Assembly (NCBI GenBank): GCA_963555705.1
Contig: OY743190.1
Coordinates: 16,003,491 to 16,067,490 of the forward strand
Length of the DNA: 64,000 nt
Reading direction: 5' to 3'
From: Ligustrum vulgare
Taxonomy: Eukaryota > Streptophyta > Magnoliopsida > Lamiales > Oleaceae
Shown: one piece after another, positions 50,468 through 63,110 of the stretch
How the letters are laid out: each line of letters opens with the position of its first letter
Numbering within the stretch: position 1 is the first letter of the stretch
Notes under the pieces: generated by a model
The model's input: the letters and a program-made list of their open reading frames with translations, nothing else
The model's database searches: none
What the model was told of the DNA's origin: nothing
Made by a program: the position numbers and the translations under genes

Positions 50468-51685
50468 ATGTGCTCCAAGACAGATGATAAAGAGTGGTTA
50501 TACGTTCAGAATAGTAATCTTTGGAATTTGGAGGCTTATAAAAATAAAATTTTACCTGCCCTACTTGTAAGTTACATGCATATGACGCTGTATCTCAAAC
50601 ACTGCTTTGTATTTTGCACGGTAATCCCAAAGAATTATGAAATCAAGGGTGAGAGATTAATCCGTATGCGGATGTCAATGTGCATAATTCTACCCGATGG
50701 TGGAAGGAAGGCACAGAACTGATAGCCACCAATAAACTAAATGTTCTGGATTCCTTCAATGCGCAGTGTTCTAAACAAGTCCTTCACTTTGTCGGCTGCA
50801 TGTTTGAGTTGACAAAGCCAAATTCTAAATGCTTTATCGGTAAATTGTCGTTCTTCTGCATCTTGAATATGAGTTTGGACCATTGGCTACAAACTTTGGA
50901 GCTCCTTGAACCTATCATGTAGCTCCCAATAAACTTTTGAAGACTTGCTTGACGACATCAAATATTTGCGTAAGTAGGAAATGTATTATTCTACAAACTT
51001 CAGCAACCTAAGAATCCGTGATGATTTGACAAAGGCAGCAACAGAATAATTCAACTTACAGTTGGCAAAAAGAAATATTGGCGAAAACCAATTTGAAAAG
51101 CAGGAAATGAAACTACCTCTTGAAAACAACATCAGGAGTAGCCGACGGAGCAACCGCATCTGTTATATCAAATGTTGGTACTTCAGGAATTGGGAAAACA
51201 GGTCTTTGCCAATTCATCAATAATGACGACAAGGAAATGGAACATTTCCAAAATTTAAGAATATGACTTTTTGTATCACGTGATTTCAATGTTAAAAGAA
51301 CAATTAAAGCAGTAATTTAGTCATCAACAGGAAATAAATGTTATTCAATGAACTTGAACATTCTGTACAATGATGTGGAAATCATTAAAACAAAAGAAAT
51401 GTCTTCTTGTACTCGGTGATGGTTTTGATGCACTAAGGCCACTGTTCAAGTGTGGACTTGATGGAAGCAAGATACTTGTCAAAAAGTTCCAATGGCTCCG
51501 GGCAATTCTAATTCTGCACATTCCTTGAAGGACATGACAAATGATGACCGCTGGAAAATATTGGAAGGGCGCCTTTCTTTTGATCAAACAAAAGAAGAGT
51601 AATTTCCTAATTTTCAAGCAACTGTCGAACAACTAATGTGGAAATGTGAAGGTATTCCTTTGGCTTCAAAATTCTCGGTGGTCAC
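50468..51685 (+). repeat. Unit 43 (1218 bp)
   Basis: Copy of the unit at 47191: ggaaggaagg, gttccaatgg, aaggacatgac. Confidence 0.95.
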
Positions 51686-52526
51686 ATGTGCTCCAAGACA
51701 GATGATAAAGAGTGGTTATACGTTCAGAATAGTAATCTTTGGAATTTGGAGGCTTATAAAAATAAAATTTTACCTGCCCTACTTGTAAGTTACATGCATA
51801 TGACGCTGTATCTCAAACACTGCTTTGTATTTTGCACGGTAATCCCAAAGAATTATGAAATCAAGGGTGAGAGATTAATCTGTATGCGGATGTCAATGTG
51901 CATAATTCTACCCGATGGTGGAAGCAAGGCACAGAACTGATACCCACCAATAAACTAAATGTTCTGGATTCCTTCAATGCGCAGTGTTCTAAACAAGTCA
52001 CGTGATTTCAATGTTAAAAGAACAATTAAGAATTATGACTTTTTGTATCACGTGATTTCAGAATTATGACTTTTTGTATATGACATTTCCAAAATTTTAG
52101 AATATGACTTTTTGTATCACGTGATTTCAATGTTAAAAGAACAATTAAAGCAGTAATTTAGTCATCAACAGGAAATAAATGTTATTCAATGAACTTGAAC
52201 ATTCTGTACAATGATGTGGAAATCATTAAAACAAAAGAAATGTCTTCTTGTACTCGGTGATGGTTTTGATGCACTAAGGCCACTGTTCAAGTGTGGACTT
52301 GATGGAAGCAAGATACTTGTCAAAAGGTTGCAATGGCTACGGGCAATTCTAATTCTGCACATTCCTTGAAGGATATGACAAATGATGACCGCTGGAAAAT
52401 ATTGGAAGGGCGCCTTTCTTTTGATCAAACAAAAGAAGAGTAATTTCCTAATTTTCAAGCAACTGTCGAACAACTAATGTGGAAATGTGAAGGTATTCCT
52501 TTGGCTTCAAAATTCTCGGTGGTCAC
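51686..52526 (+). repeat. Unit 44 (841 bp rearranged type)
   Basis: Copy of the unit at 48409; filler at 52000-52082. Confidence 0.95.
52000..52082 (+). repeat. 83 bp templated filler in unit 44
   Basis: Same filler as at 48723, offset 3277 bp, so inherited through block C. Confidence 0.9.
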
Positions 52527-53744
52527 ATGTGCTCCAAGACAGATGATAAAGAGTGGTTATACGTTCAGAATAGTAATCTTTGGAATTTGGAGGCTTATAA
52601 AAATAAAATTTTACCTGCCCTACTTGTAAGTTACATGCATATGACGCTGTATCTCAAACACTGCTTTGTATTTTGCACGGTAATCCCAAAGAATTATGAA
52701 ATCAAGGGTGAGAGATTAATCCGTATGCGGATGTCAATGTGCATAATTCTACCCGATGGTGGAAGCAAGGCACAGAACTGATAGCCACCAATAAACTAAA
52801 TGTTCTGGATTCCTTCAATGCGCAGTGTTCTAAACAAGTCCTTCACTTTGTCGGCTGCATGTTTGAGTTGACAAAGCCAAATTCTAAATGCTTTATCGGT
52901 AAATTGTCGTTCTTCTGCATCTTGAATATGAGTTTGGACCATTGGCTACAAACTTTGGAGCTCCTTGAACCTATCATGTAGCTCCCAATAAACTTTTGAA
53001 GACTTGCTTGACGACATCAAATATTTGCGTAAGTAGGAAATGTATTATTCTACAAACTTCAGCAATCTAAGAATCCGTGATGATTTGACAAAGGCAGCAA
53101 CAGAATAATTCAACTTACAGTTGGCAAAAAGAAATATTGGCGAAAACCAATTTGAAAAGCAGGAAATGAAACTACCTCTTGAAAACAACATCAGGAGTAG
53201 CCGACGGAGCAACCGCATCTGTTATATCAAATGTTGGTACTTCAGGAATTGGGAAAACAGGTCTTTGCCAATTCATCAATAATGACGACAAGGAAATGGA
53301 ACATTTCCAAAATTTAAGAATATGACTTTTTGTATCACGTGATTTCAATGTTAAAAGAACAATTAAAGCAGTAATTTAGTCATCAACAGGAAATAAATGT
53401 TATTCAATGAACTTGAAAATTCTGTACAATGATGTGGAAATCATTAAAACAAAAGAAATGTCTTCTTGTACTCGGTGATGGTTTTGATGCACTAAGGCCA
53501 CTGTTCAAGTGTGGACTTGATGGAAGCAAGATACTTGTCAAAAAGTTGCAATGGCTACGGGCAATTCTAATTCTGCACATTCCTTGAAGGATATGACAAA
53601 TGATGACCGCTGGAAAATATTGGAAGGGCGCCTTTCTTTTGATCAAACAAAAGAAGAGTAATTTCCTAATTTTCAAGCTACTGTCGAACAACTAATGTGG
53701 AAATGTGAAGGTATTCCTTTGGCTTCAAAATTCTCGGTGGTCAC
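52527..53744 (+). repeat. Unit 45 (1218 bp)
   Basis: cccaataaac; cagcaatctaag; ttgaaaattctg; ggctacggg; aagctactg. It recurs at 58240. Confidence 0.95.
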
Positions 53745-54962
53745 ATGTGCTCCAAGACAGATGATAAAGAGTGGTTATACGTTCAGAATAGTAATCTTCG
53801 GAATTTGGAGGCTTATAAAAATAAAATTTTACCTGCCCTACTTGTAAGTTACATGCATATGACGCTGTATCTCAAACACTGCTTTGTATTTTGCACGGTA
53901 ATCCCAAAGAATTATGAAATCAAGGGTGAGAGATTAATCCGTATGCGGATGTCAATGTGCATAATTCTACCCGATGGTGGAAGCAAGGCACAGAACTGAT
54001 AGCCACCAATAAACTAAATGTTCTGGATTCCTTCAATGCGCAGTGTTCTAAACAAGTCCTTCACTTTGTCGGCTGCATGTTTGAGTTGACAAAGCCAAAT
54101 TCTAAATGCTTTATCGGTAAATTGTCGTTTTTCTGCATCTTGAATATGAGTTTGGACCATTGGCTACAAACTTTGGAGCTCCTTGAACCTATCATGTAGC
54201 TCCCAATAAACTTTTGAAGACTTGCTTGACGACATCAAATATTTGCGTAAGTAGGAAATGTATTATTCTACAAACTTCAGCAACCTAAGAATCCGTGATG
54301 ATTTGACAAAGGCAGCAACAGAATAATTCAACTTACAGTTGGCAAAAAGAAATATTGGCGAAAACCAATTTGAAAAGCAGGAAATGAAACTACCTCTTGA
54401 AAACAACATCAGGAGTAGCCGACGGAGCAACCGCATCTGTTATATCAAATGTTGGTACTTCAGGAATTGGGAAAACAGGTCTTTGCCAATTCATCAATAA
54501 TGACGACAAGGAAATGGAACATTTCCAAAATTTAAGAATATGACTTTTTGTATCACGTGAATTCAATGTTAAAAGAACAATTAAAGCAGTAATTTAGTCA
54601 TCAACAGGAAATAAATGTTATTCAATGAACTTGAACATTCTGTACAATGATGTGGAAATCATTAAAACAAAAGAAATGTCTTCTTGTACTCGGTGATGGT
54701 TTTGATGCACTAAGGCCACTGTTCAAGTGTGGACTTGATGGAAGCAAGATACTTGTCAAAAAGTTCCAATGGCTCCGGGCAATTCTAATTCTGCACATTC
54801 CTTGAAGGATATGACAAATGATGACCGCTGGAAAATATTGGAAGGGCGCCTTTCTTTTGATCAAACAAAAGAAGAGTAATTTCCTAATTTTCAAGCTACT
54901 GTCGAACAACTAATGTGGAAATGTGAAGGTATTCCTTTGGCTTCAAAATTCTCGGTGGTCAC
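53745..54962 (+). repeat. Unit 46 (1218 bp)
   Basis: atcttcggaat; gtcgtttttc; cccaataaac; cacgtgaattc; gttccaatgg; aagctactg. It recurs at 59458. Confidence 0.95.
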
Positions 54963-56180
54963 ATGTGCTCCAAGACAGATGATAAAGAGTGGTTATACGT
55001 TCAGAATAGTAATCTTCGAAATTTGGAGGCTTATAAAAATAAAATTTTACCTGCCCTACTTGTAAGTTACATGCATATGACGCTGTATCTCAAACACTGC
55101 TTTGTATTTTGCACGGTAATCCCAAAGAATTATGAAATCAAGGGTGAGAGATTAATCCGTATGCGGATGTCAATGTGCATAATTCTACCCGATGGTGGAA
55201 GCAAGGCACAGAACTGATAGCCACCAATAAACTAAATGTTCTGGATTCCTTCAATGCGCAGTGTTCTAAACAAGTCCTTCACTTTGTCGGCTGCATGTTT
55301 GAGTTGACAAAGCCAAATTCTAAATGCTTTATCGGTAAATTGTCGTTCTTCTGCATCTTGAATATGAGTTTGGACCATTGGCTACAAACTTTGGAGCTCC
55401 TTGAACCTATCATGTAGCTCCCAACAAACTTTTGAAGACTTGCTTGACGACATCAAATATTTGCGTAAGTAGGAAATGTATTATTCTACAAACTTCAGCA
55501 ACCTAAGAATCCGTGATGAATTGACAAAGGCAGCAACAGAATAATTCAACTTACAGTTGGCATAAAGAAATATTGGCGAAAACCAATTTGAAAAGCAGGA
55601 AATGAAACTACCTCTTGAAAACAACATCAGGAGTAGCCGACGGAGCAACCGCATCTGTTATATCAAATGTTGGTACTTCAGGAATTGGGAAAACAGGTCT
55701 TTGCCAATTCATCAATAATGACGACAAGGAAATGGAACATTTCCAAAATTTAAGAATATGACTTTTTGTATCACGTGATTTCAATGTTAAAAGAACAATT
55801 AAAGAAGTAATTTAGTCATCAACAGGAAATAAATGTTATTCAATGAACTTGAACATTCTGTACAATGATGTGGAAATCATTAAAACAAAAGAAATGTCTT
55901 CTTGTACTCGGTGATGGTTTTGATGCACTGAGGCCACTGTTCAAGTGTGGACTTGATGGAAGCAAGATACTTGTCAAAAAGTTGCAATGGCTCCAGGCAA
56001 TTCTAATTCTGCACATTCCTTGAAGGATATGACAAATGATGACCGCTGGAAAATATTGGAAGGGCGCCTTTCTTTTGATCAAACAAAAGAAGTGTAATTT
56101 CCTAATTTTCAAGCAACTGTCGAACAACTAATGTGGAAATGTGAAGGTATTCCTTTGGCTTCAAAATTCTCGGTGGTCAC
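54963..56180 (+). repeat. Unit 47 (1218 bp, hybrid unit)
   Basis: The left part (atcttcgaaat, cccaacaaac, gatgaattg, ggcataaag) matches the unit at 60676. From 55584 on (aaaccaat, GIGKT, aaagaagtaatt, actgaggcc) it matches the unit at 49250. It is the junction monomer of the 5713 bp duplication. Confidence 0.95.
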
Positions 56181-57398
56181 ATGTGCTCCAAGACAGATGA
56201 TAAAGAGTGGTTATACGTTCAGAATAGTAATCTTTGGAATTTGGAGGCTTATAAAAATAAAATTTTACCTGCCCTACTTGTAAGTTACATGCATATGACG
56301 CTGTATCTCAAACACTGCTTTGTATTTTGCACGGTAATCCCAAAGAATTATGAAATCAAGGGTGAGAGATTAATCCGTATGCGGATGTCAATGTGCATAA
56401 TTCTACCCGATGGTGGAAGGAAGGCACAGAACTGATAGCCACCAATAAACTAAATGTTCTGGATTCCTTCAATGCGCAGTGTTCTAAACAAGTCCTTCAC
56501 TTTGTCGGCTGCATGTTTGAGTTGACAAAGCCAAATTCTAAATGCTTTATCGGTAAATTGTCGTTCTTCTGCATCTTGAATATGAGTTTGGACCATTGGC
56601 TACAAACTTTGGAGCTCCTTGAACCTATCATGTAGCTCCCAATAAACTTTTGAAGACTTGCTTGACGACATCAAATATTTGCGTAAGTAGGAAATGTATT
56701 ATTCTACAAACTTCAGCAACCTAAGAATCCGTGATGATTTGACAAAGGCAGCAACAGAATAATTCAACTTACAGTTGGCAAAAAGAAATATTGGCGAAAA
56801 CCAATTTGAAAAGCAGGAAATGAAACTACCTCTTGAAAACAACATCAGGAGTAGCCGACGGAGCAACCGCATCTGTTATATCAAATGTTGGTACTTCAGG
56901 AATTGGGAAAACAGGTCTTTGCCAATTCATCAATAATGACGACAAGGAAATGGAACATTTCCAAAATTTAAGAATATGACTTTTTGTATCACGTGATTTC
57001 AAAGTTAAAAGAACAATTAAAGCAGTAATTTAGTCATCAACAGGAAATAAATGTTATTCAATGAACTTGAACATTCTGTACAATGATGTGGAAATCATTA
57101 AAACAAAAGAAATGTCTTCTTGTACTCGGTGATGGTTTTGATGCACTAAGGCCACTGTTCAAGTGTGGACTTGATGGAAGCAAGATACTTGTCAAAAAGT
57201 TCCAATGGCTCCGGGCAATTCTAATTCTGCACATTCCTTGAAGGATATGACAAATGATGACCGCTGGAAAATATTGGAAGGGCGCCTTTCTTTTGATCAA
57301 ACAAAAGAAGAGTAATTTCCTAATTTTCAAGCAACTGTCGAACAACTAATGTGGAAATGTGAAGGTATTCCTTTGGCTTCAAAATTCTCGGTGGTCAC
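56181..57398 (+). repeat. Unit 48 (1218 bp)
   Basis: Copy of the unit at 50468, with A at 57003 (caaagtt) and aaggatatg at 57246. Confidence 0.95.
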
Positions 57399-58239
57399 AT
57401 GTGCTCCAAGACAGATGATAAAGAGTGGTTATACGTTCAGAATAGTAATCTTTGGAATTTGGAGGCTTATAAAAATAAAATTTTACCTGCCCTACTTGTA
57501 AGTTACATGCATATGACGCTGTATCTCAAACACTGCTTTGTATTTTGCACGGTAATCCCAAAGAATTATGAAATCAAGGGTGAGAGATTAATCTGTATGC
57601 GGATGTCAATGTGCATAATTCTACCCGATGGTGGAAGCAAGGCACAGAACTGATACCCACCAATAAACTAAATGTTCTGGATTCCTTCAATGCGCAGTGT
57701 TCTAAACAAGTCACGTGATTTCAATGTTAAAAGAACAATTAAGAATTATGACTTTTTGTATCACGTGATTTCAGAATTATGACTTTTTGTATATGACATT
57801 TCCAAAATTTTAGAATATGACTTTTTGTATCACGTGATTTCAATGTTAAAAGAACAATTAAAGCAGTAATTTAGTCATCAACAGGAAATAAATGTTATTC
57901 AATGAACTTGAACATTCTGTACAATGATGTGGAAATCATTAAAACAAAAGAAATGTCTTCTTGTACTCGGTGATGGTTTTGATGCACTAAGGCCACTGTT
58001 CAAGTGTGGACTTGATGGAAGCAAGATACTTGTCAAAAGGTTGCAATGGCTACGGGCAATTCTAATTCTGCACATTCCTTGAAGGATATGACAAATGATG
58101 ACCGCTGGAAAATATTGGAAGGGCGCCTTTCTTTTGATCAAACAAAAGAAGAGTAATTTCCTAATTTTCAAGCAACTGTCGAACAACTAATGTGGAAATG
58201 TGAAGGTATTCCTTTGGCTTCAAAATTCTCGGTGGTCAC
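57399..58239 (+). repeat. Unit 49 (841 bp rearranged type)
   Basis: Copy of the unit at 51686; filler at 57713-57795. Confidence 0.95.
57713..57795 (+). repeat. 83 bp templated filler in unit 49
   Basis: Same filler as at 52000, offset 5713 bp, so inherited through block D. Confidence 0.9.
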
Positions 58240-59457
58240 ATGTGCTCCAAGACAGATGATAAAGAGTGGTTATACGTTCAGAATAGTAATCTTTGGAATT
58301 TGGAGGCTTATAAAAATAAAATTTTACCTGCCCTACTTGTAAGTTACATGCATATGACGCTGTATCTCAAACACTGCTTTGTATTTTGCACGGTAATCCC
58401 AAAGAATTATGAAATCAAGGGTGAGAGATTAATCCGTATGCGGATGTCAATGTGCATAATTCTACCCGATGGTGGAAGCAAGGCACAGAACTGATAGCCA
58501 CCAATAAACTAAATGTTCTGGATTCCTTCAATGCGCAGTGTTCTAAACAAGTCCTTCACTTTGTCGGCTGCATGTTTGAGTTGACAAAGCCAAATTCTAA
58601 ATGCTTTATCGGTAAATTGTCGTTCTTCTGCATCTTGAATATGAGTTTGGACCATTGGCTACAAACTTTGGAGCTCCTTGAACCTATCATGTAGCTCCCA
58701 ATAAACTTTTGAAGACTTGCTTGACGACATCAAATATTTGCGTAAGTAGGAAATGTATTATTCTACAAACTTCAGCAATCTAAGAATCCGTGATGATTTG
58801 ACAAAGGCAGCAACAGAATAATTCAACTTACAGTTGGCAAAAAGAAATATTGGCGAAAACCAATTTGAAAAGCAGGAAATGAAACTACCTCTTGAAAACA
58901 ACATCAGGAGTAGCCGACGGAGCAACCGCATCTGTTATATCAAATGTTGGTACTTCAGGAATTGGGAAAACAGGTCTTTGCCAATTCATCAATAATGACG
59001 ACAAGGAAATGGAACATTTCCAAAATTTAAGAATATGACTTTTTGTATCACGTGATTTCAATGTTAAAAGAACAATTAAAGCAGTAATTTAGTCATCAAC
59101 AGGAAATAAATGTTATTCAATGAACTTGAAAATTCTGTACAATGATGTGGAAATCATTAAAACAAAAGAAATGTCTTCTTGTACTCGGTGATGGTTTTGA
59201 TGCACTAAGGCCACTGTTCAAGTGTGGACTTGATGGAAGCAAGATACTTGTCAAAAAGTTGCAATGGCTACGGGCAATTCTAATTCTGCACATTCCTTGA
59301 AGGATATGACAAATGATGACCGCTGGAAAATATTGGAAGGGCGCCTTTCTTTTGATCAAACAAAAGAAGAGTAATTTCCTAATTTTCAAGCTACTGTCGA
59401 ACAACTAATGTGGAAATGTGAAGGTATTCCTTTGGCTTCAAAATTCTCGGTGGTCAC
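58240..59457 (+). repeat. Unit 50 (1218 bp)
   Basis: Copy of the unit at 52527: cagcaatctaag, ttgaaaattctg, aagctactg. Confidence 0.95.
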
Positions 59458-60675
59458 ATGTGCTCCAAGACAGATGATAAAGAGTGGTTATACGTTCAGA
59501 ATAGTAATCTTCGGAATTTGGAGGCTTATAAAAATAAAATTTTACCTGCCCTACTTGTAAGTTACATGCATATGACGCTGTATCTCAAACACTGCTTTGT
59601 ATTTTGCACGGTAATCCCAAAGAATTATGAAATCAAGGGTGAGAGATTAATCCGTATGCGGATGTCAATGTGCATAATTCTACCCGATGGTGGAAGCAAG
59701 GCACAGAACTGATAGCCACCAATAAACTAAATGTTCTGGATTCCTTCAATGCGCAGTGTTCTAAACAAGTCCTTCACTTTGTCGGCTGCATGTTTGAGTT
59801 GACAAAGCCAAATTCTAAATGCTTTATCGGTAAATTGTCGTTTTTCTGCATCTTGAATATGAGTTTGGACCATTGGCTACAAACTTTGGAGCTCCTTGAA
59901 CCTATCATGTAGCTCCCAATAAACTTTTGAAGACTTGCTTGACGACATCAAATATTTGCGTAAGTAGGAAATGTATTATTCTACAAACTTCAGCAACCTA
60001 AGAATCCGTGATGATTTGACAAAGGCAGCAACAGAATAATTCAACTTACAGTTGGCAAAAAGAAATATTGGCGAAAACCAATTTGAAAAGCAGGAAATGA
60101 AACTACCTCTTGAAAACAACATCAGGAGTAGCCGACGGAGCAACCGCATCTGTTATATCAAATGTTGGTACTTCAGGAATTGGGAAAACAGGTCTTTGCC
60201 AATTCATCAATAATGACGACAAGGAAATGGAACATTTCCAAAATTTAAGAATATGACTTTTTGTATCACGTGAATTCAATGTTAAAAGAACAATTAAAGC
60301 AGTAATTTAGTCATCAACAGGAAATAAATGTTATTCGATGAACTTGAACATTCTGTACAATGATGTGGAAATCATTAAAACAAAAGAAATGTCTTCTTGT
60401 ACTCGGTGATGGTTTTGATGCACTAAGGCCACTGTTCAAGTGTGGACTTGATGGAAGCAAGATACTTGTCAAAAAGTTCCAATGGCTCCGGGCAATTCTA
60501 ATTCTGCACATTCCTTGAAGGATATGACAAATGATGACCGCTGGAAAATATTGGAAGGGCGCCTTTCTTTTGATCAAACAAAAGAAGAGTAATTTCCTAA
60601 TTTTCAAGCTACTGTCGAACAACTAATGTGGAAATGTGAAGGTATTCCTTTGGCTTCAAAATTCTCGGTGGTCAC
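59458..60675 (+). repeat. Unit 51 (1218 bp)
   Basis: Copy of the unit at 53745, with a private A to G at 60337 (ttcgatgaac). Confidence 0.95.
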
Positions 60676-61893
60676 ATGTGCTCCAAGACAGATGATAAAG
60701 AGTGGTTATACGTTCAGAATAGTAATCTTCGAAATTTGGAGGCTTATAAAAATAAAATTTTACCTGCCCTACTTGTAAGTTACATGCATATGACGCTGTA
60801 TCTCAAACACTGCTTTGTATTTTGCACGGTAATCCCAAAGAATTATGAAATCAAGGGTGAGAGATTAATCCGTATGCGGATGTCAATGTGCATAATTCTA
60901 CCCGATGGTGGAAGCAAGGCACAGAACTGATAGCCACCAATAAACTAAATGTTCTGGATTCCTTCAATGCGCAGTGTTCTAAACAAGTCCTTCACTTTGT
61001 CGGCTGCATGTTTGAGTTGACAAAGCCAAATTCTAAATGCTTTATCGGTAAATTGTCGTTCTTCTGCATCTTGAATATGAGTTTGGACCATTGGCTACAA
61101 ACTTTGGAGCTCCTTGAACCTATCATGTAGCTCCCAACAAACTTTTGAAGACTTGCTTGACGACATCAAATATTTGCGTAAGTAGGAAATGTATTATTCT
61201 ACAAACTTCAGCAACCTAAGAATCCGTGATGAATTGACAAAGGCAGCAACAGAATAATTCAACTTACAGTTGGCATAAAGAAATATTGGCGAAAACAAAT
61301 TTGAAAAGCAGGAAATGAAACTACCTCTTGAAAACAACATCAGGAGTAGCCGACGGAGCAACCGCATCTGTTATATCAAATGTTGGTACTTCAGGAATTT
61401 GGAAAACAGGTCTTTGCCAATTCATCAATAATGACGACAAGGAAATGGAACATTTCCAAAATTTAAGAATATGACTTTTTGTATCACGTGATTTCAATGT
61501 TAAAAGAACAATTAAAGCAGTAATTTAGTCATCAACAGGAAATAAATGTTATTCAATGAACTTGAACATTCTCTACAATGATGTGGAAATCATTAAAACA
61601 AAAGAAATGTCTTCTTGTACTCGGTGATGGTTTTGATGCACTAAGGCCACTGTTCAAGTGTGGACTTGATGGAAGCAAGATACTTGTCAAAAAGTTGCAA
61701 TGGCTCCAGGCAATTCTAATTCTGCACATTCCTTGAAGGATATGACAAATGATGACCGCTGGAAAATATTGGAAGGGCGCCTTTCTTTTGATCAAACAAA
61801 AGAAGAGTAATTTCCTAATTTTCAAGCAACTCTCGAACAACTAATGTGGAAATGTGAAGGTATTCCTTTGGCTTCAAAATTCTCGGTGGTCAC
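60676..61893 (+). repeat. Unit 52 (1218 bp, GIWKT)
   Basis: atcttcgaaat; gatgaattg; ggcataaag; aaacaaattt; Trp P-loop at 61400, the only one right of 37 kb; ctctacaatg; ccaggcaattc; aactctcg. Confidence 0.95.
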
Positions 61894-63110
61894 ATGTGCT
61901 CCAAGACAGATGATAAAGAGTGGTTATACGTTCAGAATAGTAATCTTCGGAATTTGGAGGCTTATAAAAATAAAATTTTACCTGCCCTACTTGTAAGTTA
62001 CATGCATATGACGCTGTATCTCAAACACTGCTTTGTATTTTGCACGGTAATCCCAAAGAATTATGAAATCAAGGGTGAGAGATTAATCCGTATGCGGATG
62101 TCAATGTGCATAATTCTACCCGATGGTGGAAGCAAGGCACAGAACTGATAGCCACCAATAAACTAAATGTTCTGGATTCCTTCAATGCGCAGTGTTCTAA
62201 ACAAGTCCTTCACTTTGTCGGCTGCATGTTTGAGTTGACAAAGCCAAATTCTAAATGCTTTATCGGTAAATTGTCGTTCTTCTGCATCTTGAATATGAGT
62301 TTGGATCATTGGCTACAAACTTTGGAGCTCCTTGAACCTATCATGTAGCTCCCAACAAACTTTTGAAGACTTGCTTGACGACATCAAATATTTGCGTAAG
62401 TAGGAAATGTATTATTCTACAAACTTCAGCAACCTAAGAATCCGTGATGAATTGACAAAGGCGGCAACAGAATAATTCAACTTACAGTTGGCAAAAAGAA
62501 ATATTGGCGAAAACCAATTTGAAAAGCAAGAAATGAAACTACCTCTTGAAAACAACATCAGGAGTAGCCGACGGAGCAACCGCATCTGTTATATCAAATG
62601 TTGGTACTTCAGGAATTGGGAAAACAGGTCTTTGCCAATTCATTAATAATGACGACAAGGAAATGGAACATTTCCAAAATTTAAGAATATGACTTTTTGT
62701 ATCACGTGATTTCAATGTTAAAAGAACAATTAAAGCAGTAATTTAGTCATCAACAGAAATAAATGTTATTCAATGAACTTGAACATTCTGTACAATGATG
62801 TGGAAATCATTAAAACAAAAGAAATGTCTTCTTGTACTCGGTGATGGTTTTGATGCACTATGGCCACTGTTCAAGTGTGGACTTGATGGAAGCAAGATAC
62901 TTGTCAAAAAGTTCCAATGTCTCCGGGAAATTCTAATTCTGCACATTCCTTGAAGGATATGACAAATGATGACCGCTGGAAAATATTGGAAGGGCGCCTT
63001 TCTTTTGATCAAACAAAAGAAGAGTAATTTCCTAATTTTCAAGCAACTCTCGAACAACTAATGTGGAAATGTGAAGGTATTCCATTGGCTTCAAAATTCT
63101 CGGTGGTCAC
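61894..63110 (+). repeat. Unit 53 (1217 bp)
   Basis: atcttcggaat; private ttggatcattgg, aggcggcaac, agcaagaaatg and cattaataatg; 1 bp deletion near 62755 (caacagaaat); actatggcc; aatgtctccggga; tccattggc. Confidence 0.95.

Larger units (their letters stand above)
49250..52526 (+). repeat. Trimer block C, copy 2 (period 3277 bp)
   Basis: Repeats block C copy 1 in order. The match continues past the block until 53065, where cagcaatctaag differs from 49788. Confidence 0.88.
49851..55563 (+). repeat. Higher-order block D, copy 1 (period 5713 bp)
   Basis: Four 1218 bp periods and one of 841 bp (4872 + 841 = 5713). The diagnostic order is ggaaggaagg unit, 841 bp unit, cagcaatctaag unit, atcttcggaat unit, atcttcgaaat unit. 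Confidence 0.92.
55564..61276 (+). repeat. Higher-order block D, copy 2 (period 5713 bp)
   Basis: Same order of rare alleles as copy 1. Differences seen by eye are 51290/57003 (T/A), 51533/57246 (C/T) and 54624/60337 (A/G). The match ends at 55584/61297. Confidence 0.92.
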
